This document shows positions 23,560-35,919 of a stretch of 64,000 bases of DNA, in pieces. Position 1 is the first letter of the stretch. Every line of letters begins with the position of its first letter. The DNA is from Epinephelus fuscoguttatus. Taxonomy: Eukaryota; Chordata; Actinopteri; Perciformes; Serranidae. Where the stretch lies: NCBI RefSeq assembly GCF_011397635.1, contig NC_064756.1, positions 3,428,922 through 3,492,921 of the forward strand. Direction: 5' to 3'. A program made the translations under genes and the position numbers. Under the pieces are notes generated by a model, which saw nothing but the letters and a program-made list of their open reading frames with translations, was not told the DNA's origin and did no database searches.

Positions 23560-24676
23560 CTACGTTTACATGCACACAGTAATGCCCTTATCCTGAAAAA
23601 GACAGCATTCCTACATGGGTAATGTTTAAAAATGAATATTTCACTAATACTCCTGCTTACATGCAGCTGTGTATGCTCTGATAGACTCTAGTGCTCTAAC
23701 GTCTTTTTATAGGCAAAATATGGAAAATTAGAATGGCTGGAGCCGCTTGTACCATTTTGCTTCTTTGTGTCAAAATTTTACGGCTCCATGCCGGTGAGTG
23801 TTGTGGCTGGAGCCATAATGTTTTGGGGTTGTTTGTCGATCTCTGCCCCAGTCTTGTGAATGTGATACGCCTTGAGGGAATTCCTTCATATTGGCACAAA
23901 CGTCCACATGGACTCAAGAATGAACTGATCAGACTTTGGTGGTTTGGTGGTCAAAGATCCCTGTGACCAAACATGTTTTTGGAAGTCACCCACTAATTAT
24001 TACAAAACTTCACACAGAATGACGTGACAACATTTAATATCCAGAAGGTCAAAGGTCAGCTTCACTGTGACATCATAATATTTTGTAAAAACACTTAACT
24101 GGCCATTACTCAACGTCACATCTCAGGAACAGAAAGGGAGACATTTGGTCAGATACTGAATTGGTGACTCTAATCTTGAAACATCTGTGTGTGAAGCATC
24201 CGTATTTTCACAGACATGGATGGAAACTAAAAGAGACACTCGACTGGTATACGGAGGCGTACAACCATGGAGTGGTAATTCTAGTTTCAAATTTTTCCCA
24301 CCGGTGGCGGACTCATTGGCACGTGATAACGCAGCCTCCTTCTCTCATTTCGTTAACCACCTTCTTGAAAATGTCGGCATTGCGATATGCACAATGGATT
24401 TTGCACAAATCCATAAACCTGCATGCATCTCTACCCCAGCCTGTGAACTGTTAGCTAGTTGGTTTGTGTACAACTCACAGAGCTGACTAAACAGGCAAGA
24501 GGCCAAGTGTTGACAACTGCAGCAAAAACCACAACTGAGAGAAATATTCCAAAAGTATACATGCCCAAAGAATGCTCCTGGCGTATCCTACATATCTTAA
24601 TCTGGAAAAGGCCAAATTCGGAATAGCCAAAGGAAATATGCTGTTTATTAGGATATTAGTGTGCATGTAAGCGTAG
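23560..24676. mobile_element. Inverted-repeat DNA element containing a nested repeat C copy
   Basis: The left end ctacgtttacatgcacac is mirrored at the right end by gtgcatgtaagcgtag. Inside, 23845-24290 is a long copy of repeat C (ttgagggaattccttcat, caaaggtcagcttcactgtg, atctcaggaacagaaagg). It is non-coding and apparently non-autonomous. Confidence 0.6.
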
Positions 24677-27156
24677 TCACTGTGTGAAATTCAAAGTGTA
24701 GAAAATGTTGGATCCAGATCTGGTTTCTGCTTCCTCACTTCTCACCTGAGACCAAGAACTCAGTTGTTATAACTGTGGACTGCGTGTGAATTTTCATCAC
24801 CTGCATGCTTTAATCTCAGACGTCAAACTGAAACCAGTTAATCAACGACTGACTTTGTCGTTTTTTATCATAGTCTCACAGTCAGTTATATTTTTTTATC
24901 TCATGTATTTAAGCCTTAGAAAACAAAAAAGTTCTTGGTCTCTATCAGCCTGTTTACACCTGTTATCACAAGTGGACGGCGCTAAACACAAACAACCACC
25001 AAGACACATTGTGATGCGGTCACTCAAACCGCTTGTCAGGGACGCATTTGACCACATGTCATCTGTGGTGTGAAAGCTAACACTTCCTGATGCGCCACGA
25101 CAAGGACTGCGTCATCAGTGTCGGACATGGTGGTTGCTTTGGTGACAGTGTGCTAACCATCCATTGTTCCATTGGATTCTGCTGGCACACAGCCGCTAGC
25201 ATGACTGGTGAGCATGTGGACTTAATAACTGTGCACGGGCCCCTTTGAAATCTGAACACAAGTGTTCAGCTGCAGACGCATGGCAGACACCAGTGTGGAC
25301 GGTGATGCGTCTCAGCTGTCCACTTGTCCTCTGATTACAGAAACGCATGCCAGTACCAGGTGTAATCAGGCTCTGTGTCTCCCGTCACATACTGTTCAGG
25401 GAACGCTGCTCTGAAGTTGATCTGGGTGCCATTTTATTACAGTAAGATGAATCTGATGTTTCTTAAACAACAAATCTAAACAGTAACTTTTTGCTTCATC
25501 ACTTAGAAGAAGAAAAAAACAATCTGTTCATTTAGTCGTTTTAGATGACGAACTGTAGTTAGACATTATAGTGACTGAACGCCTTAGAACAACTGTCATT
25601 ATTAATCAGTGTGTTGCCAAATAGAAACATTAGTCCATCTAGTTACATTTAAAATACAGTATATTATAGAAATCTTATAAAGAGCTGCAATCTGTAGTTA
25701 ACCAAAAGTGCTAACAGACCCAAAATGATTATTCTTTTTCCAATGCAATTTAAAATCAAAAAAGGTGTTTTCAGCCCTGCTACATGTGATATTAATGTTT
25801 TTGTGTTGCTGCCGTCACACTCGCGTCTGAAAATAAGCTTAATTTAAAGTTAATATCAGCTTTAATCCATTGGGAAATTAGTATTTGTTTATAATAGTAA
25901 TACCGCTCGTGTCCCTTCATCATCTCTGTCATCTCAAGGTTTTTAATTTCCTAACACAGAAATTTAAACCCTGGATAAACTCTCCAGAGAGTCCATGATA
26001 TTTGTGAAAGTTTTCCTCTCTGCTTCTCTTCCCCTCTTCTCTTATCCCTCTCTTTCTCTCCGTTTAAATAAGACCTTGCTTCCTTTTGTGAATGTGAGCA
26101 TCTGCGAAAAGACGAAACAAAAACACGAGTTAAACTGAACTTACGTGTGTTCGCTTAATGTTAAAAATCTCTCTCGAAGTGTAACTGAAAACAGCAATAT
26201 GTAAACAGTGTACCTATCTCTGTGTGGAAATGGTTCCTGTGTTAATGTCTCTTTACACTCTGTAAGCGCACTGATACAGAGAGATGAACACGCTCACACA
26301 CTCTGATGGCCGAGGCTGCTGGAGACGAGACGCTCAAACAAGTGTTCATACAGACGAGTCAGAGGAATAATCTGTGGAGGCATGTTTACACCTCAGGGAC
26401 TGGTGGAGTCAAAAGTTCAAGAGCCAGTGAGAGACTTTGTTTTTGTTTCTGTCGATGAAGTGGCCGCAGTCGCAGGAGAATATACAGATAAGTCCAACTC
26501 CAACTGTGGAGGTCCAAAGCTGCATCTAAATCTGTAACTGACAAACATGTATCGGAGGTTCTCCAGGTGAAATCCTCAGTTTATGGCCATGAGTCAGCAT
26601 TCAGTTTTTTTTTAGACAAATGTTTGTTTTACAGCTCCAGGAAGACTTGAGTATAAATGATGTATATTCTGGACATAAAACACACAGGGATTAGCAGAGC
26701 TCAGCAGGGTCCCACCATCATGGGAAACCTGGAGAAGTCATGGAATTTCAGTCTCATTTTCCAGGCCTGGGAAGGTCATGGAATTCCTAAAAATCATTTA
26801 AAATTTTGGAAAACTCATGGACTTTTGTTGTTTATAATGAAATGAATTATTACAGTAATTTTCAGGGGATAACCCTTCACGTCATGCAACATAACAGCAA
26901 ATTTATATTCTGTAAGTTAGCCGTTGACAAGCATAGCTCTAATATACGCCAACTTAGAGCCGTACAGTATATCCTTTCAGCATCACATTACCACTGAACC
27001 TTCACTTCCCCTACAAATGTGTTTAACTGTGTGTTCAACTCTTGAAGTTTTGGTCAAATCCATTTGTTCTTGACTTTTGAAATCCACCAGCCTGTGCAGC
27101 TGCACAGTGAGACACTTTGTTTGCTCTGGTGAAAGACCTGACTCTTCACTATCAAC
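24677..27156. other. Intergenic stretch, no gene recognised
   Basis: AT-rich sequence with no splice-consistent coding exon, long open frame or clear repeat family. Parts of 25900-26300 could belong to a long clip3 3' UTR, but nothing here proves it. Confidence 0.3.
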
Positions 27157-27635
27157 CCAGTCGCCAGAATAAATGTTGGCATTGCACCTTTCTGCAAACT
27201 AAATGTTACATTTCTGTGTGATTTAACAACACTGTGGTTAACATGAAGTTATTTAGGCATAAAAACAACTTGGTCATGGTTAGATTGTGTTTTGGGTGAA
27301 AATGCCCACTGCTGGAAATGCACTGATGTCTCAGCAAAAACGACCACTTTATGAGACACAGTCTTAGCTGGAAAAACAGTGAGAGGTTGCTAAGAAACAT
27401 GCATGTTTGGTGGCTAAATATTTGCTGGAGGACAAACGCTTGCTAGAACACAACCAGTCTTGTAGTTTGTTGGTGTTGAACAGTGGTCTGCAGCTTGGCA
27501 GGCGTCTCGTCTAGGTGACCTCCTCCTCCATGACAAAGTCAGCTCATATACTACATCACTTTAGAAAAGTGAAACGTACAAATCTGTGGTTTGCAGAAAT
27601 GAACAATGCCGACATTTTTTTCAGGCGACTGGCCT
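27157..27635 (+). mobile_element. Dispersed repeat A, most complete copy, with inverted ends
   Basis: The left end cagtcgccagaataaatg / ttggcattgcacctttctgc is mirrored at the right end by gcagaaatgaacaatgccga / catttttttcaggcgactg. Inverted terminal repeats of about 40 bp enclose about 400 bp with no coding capacity. This copy defines repeat A as a short non-autonomous DNA transposon; its autonomous parent is not in the window. Confidence 0.65.
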
Positions 27636-29064
27636 GTCACTCTGATTGTGTCTGTGTGGAGTTCAGACTGACAGCAACTTTGTTGTTTCAGTATCTCTCT
27701 GAGTCTGTCTCTGTGCTCTGCAGCCTCGGCTAAGGGAAACACTTTGTGGTTGCTCCTGCACACTGCTGTTGATAACTGTTCTTTTTGTGCCCGTGAAATC
27801 AGCTTCAACATTATACTGATGATAACTACAGCGCTTTGCACTCATCAGGTGCTCAGTTTAGCTCAACCAGCTGCACAGTTTAGTCAGGCTGTGATCGGAC
27901 CGAAAACTTGTCATTGTCATCAATAAACTCAAAGCAAATGAGACGTCAAAATATCAAATGGTGCAAGTTATACTTCACCAAACTCATAAGCTTTGATACG
28001 AGTCGTAGGTTGAGTTATGTGGCATCCTGATAGGTGAACGGAGCACTCAACAGTTTTGCATTTTGAACACAAACTCCTGCTCTGTTTACGCTTATGTCAG
28101 GGTGTTTGTTGGCTGGTTAAATCAGCTTGATAAGGTGCAGAGCACTTGCAACTAAATGGAAAGAATAGAGTTAGCAAATCTAGCACTCTCAATGTTTTTG
28201 GAAAAATTGGAAATTGACAAAGGAGCTTTTTAGATGTGAACATGTCCTTAAACATGACAGAAATTACTGTTATTTCCTGAAAACTAAAATTTGTCCTGGT
28301 TTGATTTATTCGGGTTATCAGGAATTCACATTTGCCCAGATGTATTGCTGTACAATGTCCCTTTAAATTCCAGTTTTGTTTAAGGACAGCCAAATTAAGC
28401 ATTCCTCTGAAGTTAAATTGGGAAAACTAAATTAACTCTACTTAAACACCACTTTTCTGAAGGACTCATGGTTATTGAAACTGTCCTTAAAATATGTTTT
28501 GCGAGACAGTTTTTTGAAAAGTGAGAATGTTGATGCCACGATATGCAGATGACTCACAGCTTTACCCTTCTACATTCATGCTGTTGGCTACTTTCCCCCA
28601 CCATCCCATCCAGACCTGAACAAAAGAGCCTGATGAACTGAAGCAACTCCACATGTTGCAGTTTACATCTCTTTATAATTTTACACAAAGGAAAATGTTT
28701 TTGCAACAAACGCGCTGCTGCTGCTGCAGCAGCCCTGCTTTTCAATGCTAAAGCTGCACAGAGTCAGGACGTGCTGACTCCGTCACCTTAGAGCATAGAC
28801 GTCAGTGGACCACAGTGATGGTGAGGTTTGTCTTTGTACAGTAAACGTACAGTACAGTTAATGTGTCCCAGTGAAGCCTCTGTTGGTTTGAACATAGTGT
28901 TCTTACTGCTGTGTAAATGTGGAGCTTTCTCTGGTTCGGCCACTAAGTGTCACTAGTGAGTCTCTGGTTAATCATTTCAAGACAAACAAATCGTTACATA
29001 CGCTTTCCTCATTACATAATCTCTGTTTGATTTGCTCCATTTAAAGGACTACACTGGTTTTGCA
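27636..29064. other. Intergenic stretch, no gene recognised
   Basis: No repeat family or exon is recognised with confidence. A short ctgctgctgctgcagcagc run at about 28717-28735 is the only low-complexity feature. Confidence 0.3.
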
Positions 29065-30555
29065 GCCAGCAGAAGAAAATGCTGGCGTCGTACGTTTCTG
29101 CAAACCATGCATACGTTACATTTGTACGTTATTATGTAGCAGATACATTGAAATTTTTGTATGAATAACGCTGTGGTTAATATGTGGTTAGGCTTAGGAA
29201 CGAAAACCATTTGTTATGGTTAGGAAAAGATTGTGTTTTGGCTTAAATTACCTGGTTTGGGGGACACAGTCCTCGCTAAAAAAGGAATGTCTCAGTAAAA
29301 ATACAGCCGCTTTTCATACCACTATCCAGACAGGACAAACTGACAGGTCACTACAAAATAGCCACATTGAAAGACAGCAATGACTTGCTAAATCACATCT
29401 GGTTTTATTTTTTGTTGGTTTTGAGCAGTGGTCTGCAGCTTGGCAGGCATATCACCAAAGTGGCGCGCCATCATGGCTGCACCTTGAAAGTCAGACCCCT
29501 CAAACGACTAAGATCGCTTCAAATCGAGCAGTCATTTTTTGTTTTGTTTTTTTGGTAGTCAGTGTGCTGCTAAGTGTACTCCTGGGGAGGTTTTGGTTCC
29601 GAGCAGCTACCGTATGTTTTATTGTATCATCACATGATCAAATACAGACTTGACGTTGAACAATATCATCATACATATTACCAATCGTCACTACAAATCT
29701 GCACGTGACAAAAATACCAAGTAAATTAAGAAGTTATACATTAAATTGATTTTTTAAAAGTTTATTTATAATTTATATTGTTCACGTAAAATGAGCAAAT
29801 AATTTTATTATAGATTTCTACTGATTTTCACAAAATAAAAGCAAAGAAACACTGACGGAGATGGGTTTGCCTTCTCCAGTGCATATATAGCAGATAACAG
29901 CATTTATATTTTGTGTTTGTCTTTAACCACCGGCGTAGTTCTGAGGTGGGAAGTTGAATCCCTCACAAGGTCCCGTTCTCCAGCTACTCTGTCTACGGGA
30001 CCCACCGCACTGCCTGCACTGTCTATATTCACACCCCTGGTCCCCAGATTGAGCTGAGTGAGTGCTCTTGACTTCCATGCTACTCTTTGGCACAGACAGC
30101 TGCGGACACAGAGGAGGAGAAACTTTCCACCATAAGGCTCCGAGATAACGTTATCTTCTCTCCTCTGCATAGAAGTGGTTATTTTAAAGCTCACAGGTTA
30201 ATACGACACAGCGTCTGGCTTTTGTTTGATATCTAGTGTTGGCAGAAAATGTTGTTGCACATTTCTAATTGGTCGTTAGCGCCGTTAGCTTGTTTGCTGT
30301 GAATGCTGCTGTCACACTGAACGTCTGGCTGAGCCCTGTTCAAACTTTAAAACTTTATATGGAAAAAAAATGTTTGTATTAAATGGCCGTATCCGATTCA
30401 ACTAACATAATTCTAGTTTGCCCTACGCGCCATCCACCATCCCACTCATACACTTCGTCACTTAAGAAACCTTGATATGATGTATGAGACGTGCTAATGT
30501 AACGTATTTTGCAGAAACTTACGTCAGCATTTTCTTGTAGTGACTGGGCTGAGTC
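29065..30555 (+). mobile_element. Dispersed repeat A copy interrupted by about 0.95 kb
   Basis: The left half (29065-29475) has gaaaatgctggcgtcgtacg, ggttaggcttaggaac and cagcttggcaggc. The right half (30420-30555) resumes with ccatccaccatcccactcat and ends gcagaaacttacgtcagcat. The inverted ends pair as in the 27157 copy. The 29480-30420 insert has no transposase or domain that I recognise. Confidence 0.5.
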
Positions 30556-31594
30556 TTTCCTGATTTAGCTCTTTAACTATAAACTATTGTATATATACTT
30601 ATATTCCGCTGACTCCTTTCCAAGCCCTTCCTGTAGTTTTTTGTTTTATTTCCTTCGGTTCCTGTTTATTTCTAAGAAAATCAACATGAAACCTGCTCCG
30701 GAAACTTTGAATCTCTGTCCAAATTCAGTCATGTTTATGTTATGTTCTCACATAAAACTCCAAGAAATCAATCAATCACTGACGGATGGTTTGGAGACTG
30801 ATCAGCAGGAATGTAAAGTATTTGTGATTTGTAGTTGATGAGTTAAAATATTTAGACTCACCGGTTTGGTCCTTTTAAATCTTCCTATAATCGATCGGTG
30901 TACGTGTCTGAGAATATAATGTTGAAGTCATTCTCATAGAAACTAACTCAGCACTGGTTGTTTTAACATTAATACGTCTTAAGAATAAACAGTATATAGC
31001 CTATATTTTGATAACTTCACTAAGTGTACTTTTTGTTCTCCGGTTTTGTAGTGTGTGTGTGTGTGTTATATTTTGTGCTCGGTTACAGTCCATGTGTGTG
31101 TGAGTAACTCCTGTTTTAAAAGCGTGTGAAGCTGACGGACGTTTAAGAGGAAACAGGGGAGAACGAGCATCGGACGTCTTCATCTTAACAGATACTCACT
31201 GCATGCTCTCTCTTCTCTCTCTGTAACTTTCTCTCTCAGTATTTTCTCATTTGGGTTTTTCGATATGTGTATCTTCTTCTCATCAGCATGGAAATGCTTC
31301 TAATAATAACAGTGACGACTCTATGAATATAATAAAGAATTTGATGTTGTTTTTCCTACCTCTCCTGTCCATTGCTTTTACTCACACAAAACAGTTTTGG
31401 GACTTAGCGAAGGGTCGATTTTGGCATGAACGTCCAATTTGAGTTGAGGATGGACTGATTAGAATGTGGTGGTCAAAGGTCAGGGTCAGCACCATCCATC
31501 GGAATCCTGCACCAGGTCATCAGGTAACCTGCAAAATACTGTGTAGTGGGTAAAAATTAAATTAAATCATCAAGTTGCGGGTCCTTTTATTTTG
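30556..31594. other. Intergenic stretch with a repeat C fragment
   Basis: A short (tg)n run lies at about 31051-31066 and a degraded repeat C piece at about 31395-31490 (agggtcgattttggcatg, gtggtcaaaggtcaggg). No gene is seen. Confidence 0.35.
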
Positions 31595-31900
31595 AAAGTC
31601 AGTGACACAAGTGTAACCTTTGACCCCGTGGTCACATTGGTCACCGACATGGAGGACTCCAGCCATGCAACTTTGCAGCCCGAGGATGAGGTGGCAGCCT
31701 ACATGGAGTTCAAGACACCCAAGGAGGATCCTTTGGAGGTTTGATGGTGGTGGAAGCAGCATGCTAACATGTTTCCTAACCTGGCAGTGATTGAATGTTT
31801 TCACCATCCAGTCAAAGAGAAACATGCGTCCTCTCACAATAATCTTTAAATACAGTACAAACAGACTCATGCTTGTCTGTGGCGCCCCCCTGAGGATGAA
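31595..31900 (+). pseudogene. hAT transposase C-terminal fragment
   Basis: Translation gives DMEDSSHATLQPEDEVAAYM then KTPKEDPLEV, followed after a stop and frame change by WWKQHANMFPNLAVIE. Acidic EVAxYxxxK...DPLxWWK.....FPxLAxIA is the hallmark of the hAT-family dimerisation domain, as in ZBED-type transposases. Only the C-terminal part remains, so this is a dead DNA-transposon relic. Confidence 0.75.
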
Positions 31901-32079
31901 AGCTCACAGTGCAGATGGGAAGAATCACAATCTGGAAAGCTTCTTATATTTAATTTCTACCCTTTGGCCTCTGACTAAATTTGTGGCCTTTTTGCAGGAC
32001 TTTGTTTTTCTATTTCTTTTGATAATTGTACATACATATATACATATGTATATATATATATATATATATATAAAGTGGT

Positions 32080-32450
32080 CCGCTTCATTGAAGGTCTCAG
32101 CCTTAGACATAGGGTGAAGAGCTCGGACATCTGGAGGGAGCTCGGAGTAGAGCTGCTGCTCCTTCGCGTTGAAAGGGGTCAGTTGAGGTGATTCGGGCAT
32201 CTGATCAGGATCCTCCTGGGCGCCTCCTGTCAGAGGTGCTCCAGGCACGTCCCACTGGTAGGAGGCCCCGGGGCAGACCCAGAACACATTGGAGGGATTA
32301 CATATCTCATCTGGACTGGGAACACCTTGGGGTCCCCCAGGAGGAGCTGGAAAGTGTTGCCGGGGAGAGGGACGTCTGGGGTGCTTTGCTTGGCCTGCTG
32401 CCCCCGTGACCCGGCTCCATATTAAGCAGATGAAAATGGATGGATGGATA
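32080..32450 (+). mobile_element. LINE 3' end, reverse-transcriptase C-terminal tail
   Basis: The open frame about 32188-32409 reads DPPGRLLSEVLQARPTGRRP, RGRPRTHWRDYISHLDWEHL, GVPQEELESVAGERDVWGAL, ending LGLLPP. This GRPRTRWRDY...LAWERLG...VAGEREVWxxLL block is the widespread C-terminus of a fish non-LTR retrotransposon. A short 3' region and a gatg/ggat-type tail (ggatggatggat) follow, fitting an RTE/Rex3-like element (inference). It is 5'-truncated. Confidence 0.75.
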
Positions 32451-32544
32451 TATATATATGTATATTATTTGGCCCATGGCATTTTCTCAGTTAAAAGCAT
32501 GTAGTGTGCCAACAGCTGCCTTTGAGTTGAGCCCCTGCCCCCTC

Positions 32545-32825
32545 CTCCTGTCAACTTCCCATTCCACAGCCATTATACAGTAAATACATGCAAATGAGAC
32601 GTCCTGAATGGGCCTCTGAGTCCGAGAAGAACACCGTGTACTGGATGGCCTTAAAATGCAGCACTGTATCAGGTTTCTCTTCTTCACTTTGCCTTGTGAT
32701 CTCAAGTGGGTCTGGAATGAGGCCGATCACTGAGCCAGCCTCTCTGATCATCTTACTGATCCTGTTTTTGTCATCCACACTGATGTGCGCCCCCTCTCCC
32801 CCAGAGGAGCACAGCATAGGACAGG
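32545..32825 (-). pseudogene. LINE ORF2 C-terminal fragment
   Basis: The minus-strand reading SVDDKNRISKMIREAGSVIG, LIPDPLEI...DTVLHFKAIQ resembles the region after the reverse transcriptase in fish LINEs (the usual pattern is ...KNRLNKIVKxAGKVIG...LxSLxxxY...). It is an isolated fragment with no polymerase core. Confidence 0.5.
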
Positions 32826-33365
32826 ACAGGACAGTAGTTAAGATTTCCTAATAAAAACATAACATACAATTACTATACACACAGTGAGCTAGTTTAATCT
32901 AGTGGTTCCCACCCTAGGGGGTCGGGCCCCTCAGAAGGGTCACCAGATAAATCTGAGGGGTCGTCACAGGATTAACGGGAGAGAAGAAGAAACGAGGTTG
33001 TGTTGGCTGACGTGTGTGTGTTTGTGTTTGTGTCTGTGTGTATATACTGTACAGGTTTGACAGGTGAAAGTACGGGGAAGGGGAAAGAGAAAATAAAAGA
33101 AAGGGAAGAAATTATATTAAAACTAATCCTTCCCTTACCCTGTTATTACCAACACCAATGATTAATTATAATAAAGTTAGGAGGAGTGGCCCCCATCCAG
33201 TGAAGCAGTACTGGGGCACCATCAGAAAACTCCAGAATGGGTCAGCAGGGAGAGTGTGGCAGGATCAACCAGGTTATTGTTGCATCTTAATGTTAATGAC
33301 ATAAAGTTTGGGCTTTATCTCACTATATAATGATAATGATAACTCTGTGTGTGTGTGTGTCTTCC

Positions 33366-34290
33366 AGGTTTTTCTCCTCACTGACTTGGTCAATCCATGT
33401 GAAATTTGGTACAGTGGTAGAGGGTCATGGGAGGATGCCAATGAAGCAATATTACATCAATTGGCCAAAGGGGGGCGCTATAGCAACCCATTGAAATGTC
33501 AAACTTTGAATGGGCATATCTCATGCCCCGTATGTGGTAGAGACATGAAACTTTGCACAGAGATGCCTCTCCTCATGAGGAACACATTTGCCTCAAGAAC
33601 CCATAACTTCCGCTTATATAGATTTTCCACCATTTTGAATTTTTTGAAAAACACTTCAAATGGATCTCTTCCTAGGAAGTTTGAGCGATCTGCATGAAAC
33701 TGGGTGAACATAATCTAGGGAGCAATATCTAAAGTTCCCTCTTGGCAAAAGTTGGAAAACTTCCTAAAACTGAGCTTCTATAAGGCAATGAATATTGCGG
33801 AGGGCGTGGCTCATCACATAAAGGTGTAGAACATCTCAAGGGTTTCACCCATCACCACGCAACTTTGTAGGCATATGACCACACATAATCTGAGGGGACC
33901 CCTCCATTATTGACCCCATCAAACAAAATGGGGGCGCTAGAGAGCTCATTTCTTATCTAGGCCTAACCGCCATATGGATTTTTACTAAACTTGGTAGATA
34001 TGTAGAACAGGACGCCTCAAGGTGACTGGAGAAATTTAACTCTAATTGGCAACTGGGTGGCGCTATAACAACAGAAAAATGCTTCAAAATGGCTAAAATG
34101 CGACCGATCGCTGTGGCTCCCCCTGTGGACCAATGTTGGTGTAGTTTTCTAATGTTTGGTATGACTAAGTCATGGTATGGTATGCTGTACATAATCACGG
34201 AAACTGTCAGTGTGTCATTCTGTCAGTCAGTCATTCTGTCTGTCCCACGTTTTTCTACTCACTGACGTGGTCAGTCTATGTGAAACTGCA
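33366..34290 (+). repeat. Dispersed non-coding repeat with a duplicated head
   Basis: The head ggtttttctcctcactgact / tggtcaatccatgtgaaat at 33366 recurs as cgtttttctactcactgacg / tggtcagtctatgtgaaac at 34239, in direct orientation about 870 bp apart. The body includes aaaggggggcgctatagcaa and atgccccgtatgtggtagag. Open frames are incidental, with no domain or splice pattern. The direct repetition could mark the two ends of a unit or a tandem copy. Confidence 0.5.
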
Positions 34291-34859
34291 CATAGGCATT
34301 GAGGACTGGCATAGGTAGAAGGTGAGCAATGGGTATGGACTAGTAGATATGATTTAAGAGGGAAATCCTAAAAAAAATACTTTCACCAGGGTGGAACAAG
34401 CATGACACAAGTTTCCAGAGGATGCAAAAATAGATTGGATGGATTTTGGTCAACATAGAATATTTTATATAACTTTAAAGCTCATTTGTGATTATTTGTG
34501 TAATTATTGTTATCTTAAACATTGTAACGTTAGTTTGTTGTATGGTTTGTTTGTTGTAGTTGGTGAGTCTGGTGTGGAGGCTTTATATCCTGTACCAGGA
34601 TATTTTTTCATTAAATTTAATTACATTTCATTAAATATGACTGAGGGCTGCACAGGAAACATGCACACAATATGATTTCTTTATTATACCATGACATTTG
34701 TGATGACTTTTTCATGACCTTTTCATGGCATTTTTATAACATACTAAGACTTTACAAAAACTACAACAGTTGACAGTGATGGAACAAACACAACACTAGT
34801 TTTCCACTTTTTAATACATTAAATTATAATGTAGATGTGTATTAGATAATGTACCTACC

Positions 34860-35080
34860 CACAACAGCAGTTATGTAACAGCCTCACAGTGACCTTTGAC
34901 CTCCAAATTCGAATCAGTTTATTGCTGAGTTCAAGTGGATGTTTGTGCCAAATTTAGGAAACAAGATAATAACCTCAATGTGTTCTTGCGATATTGTGTT
35001 GAGGAGAATGAGATGGACACAAGGTCACAGTGGCCTTGACCTTTGACTACCAGTTTGTGATGATAATGTTGTTATGTTGT
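34860..35080 (+). repeat. Short dispersed repeat (cagtgacctttgacct type)
   Basis: cctcacagtgacctttgacc, gtttgtgccaaatttaggaa and the related words of repeat C suggest a repeat C relative directly upstream of the candidate exon at 35093. Confidence 0.4.
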
Positions 35081-35092
35081 TTGTGTCTCAGC

Positions 35093-35188
35093 TCAACGAG
35101 AGGCTGAAGGACCATGGGCTGAATGATGACATCAAACTCAAGTGGAAGAAGCAGCCGGATGGAAAAGTCTTCCACAAGACACATTAGA
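35093..35188 (+). CDS. Unassigned candidate terminal exon
   Basis: A good acceptor (tgttgtttgtgtctcag) is followed by 31 codons reading LNERLKDHGLNDDIKLKWKK then QPDGKVFHKTH and a TAG stop. The reading is charged and compositionally protein-like, unlike neighbouring sequence, and the following non-repetitive sequence to about 35915 could be its 3' UTR. I do not recognise the protein and found no convincing upstream exon on this strand. It may be the last exon of a small gene whose other exons lie in 22.8-35 kb, a retained fragment, or chance. Confidence 0.35.
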
Positions 35189-35919
35189 AAGGAGCTGCAG
35201 CAAAATGCTGATTAATCGATCAGTCACAACTGTTTTGATAATCAACTCGTGCTTTATGTCATTTTGTAAGCTGGTTCCAGCCTCTCAAATATGAAGCCTT
35301 GTTGCTTCTCTTTGTCCTTTGTGAGCTTCTTGCTCTGTTTTCATTTCTTAAACTGTTGGCCCATTAACAACAGGACATTGTGTTTTATCTGTTCGGGCTG
35401 TTTGAAATTCAAACGGGCTTTTTCAGTGTTTTATTACATTTTGTCATAGAAAATACTGTAAGACGTGAAGGTTAGATAAGAAACGTTAAGATAAAATAAG
35501 ATAAAATTTGACAGAAGGAAACTCCAGTGAAAAAGATGAGCTATAATGTTTTGAAGAATTTTTAAAATCTATTTTTATGGGGAAAAATCTTCAAGAGCAA
35601 TACTGCATCATAATCTATTTATTGTGTCTCTGTAATGTGTCAGAATATCTTCAAAGGAATTATATAGCAAATAGTCAGATGTATCTCATGTTGTCACCTT
35701 GTTAATGATGCAAATTGTTTTAGTGACTTTTTTATGTGACTTTTACAGCTTCATGGCAAAAATGGCAAGTATTTGCTGGTTCCAGGTTTTCAAATATGAA
35801 GTTTGGTTTTTTTTGGTTGTATATGATCATTTACTTAATATTTTTGAGCTTTAGACTGGCATGTGAATTGATATGTTTGGGCTGTGTGAAAATATAACAG
35901 GCTTTTTTTCACGATTTAA

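Noticed and set aside
33308-33697. 129-codon plus-strand frame in the 33.4-kb repeat
   Set aside because: The sequence belongs to a dispersed non-coding repeat whose head is repeated at 34239; the reading has no recognisable domain.
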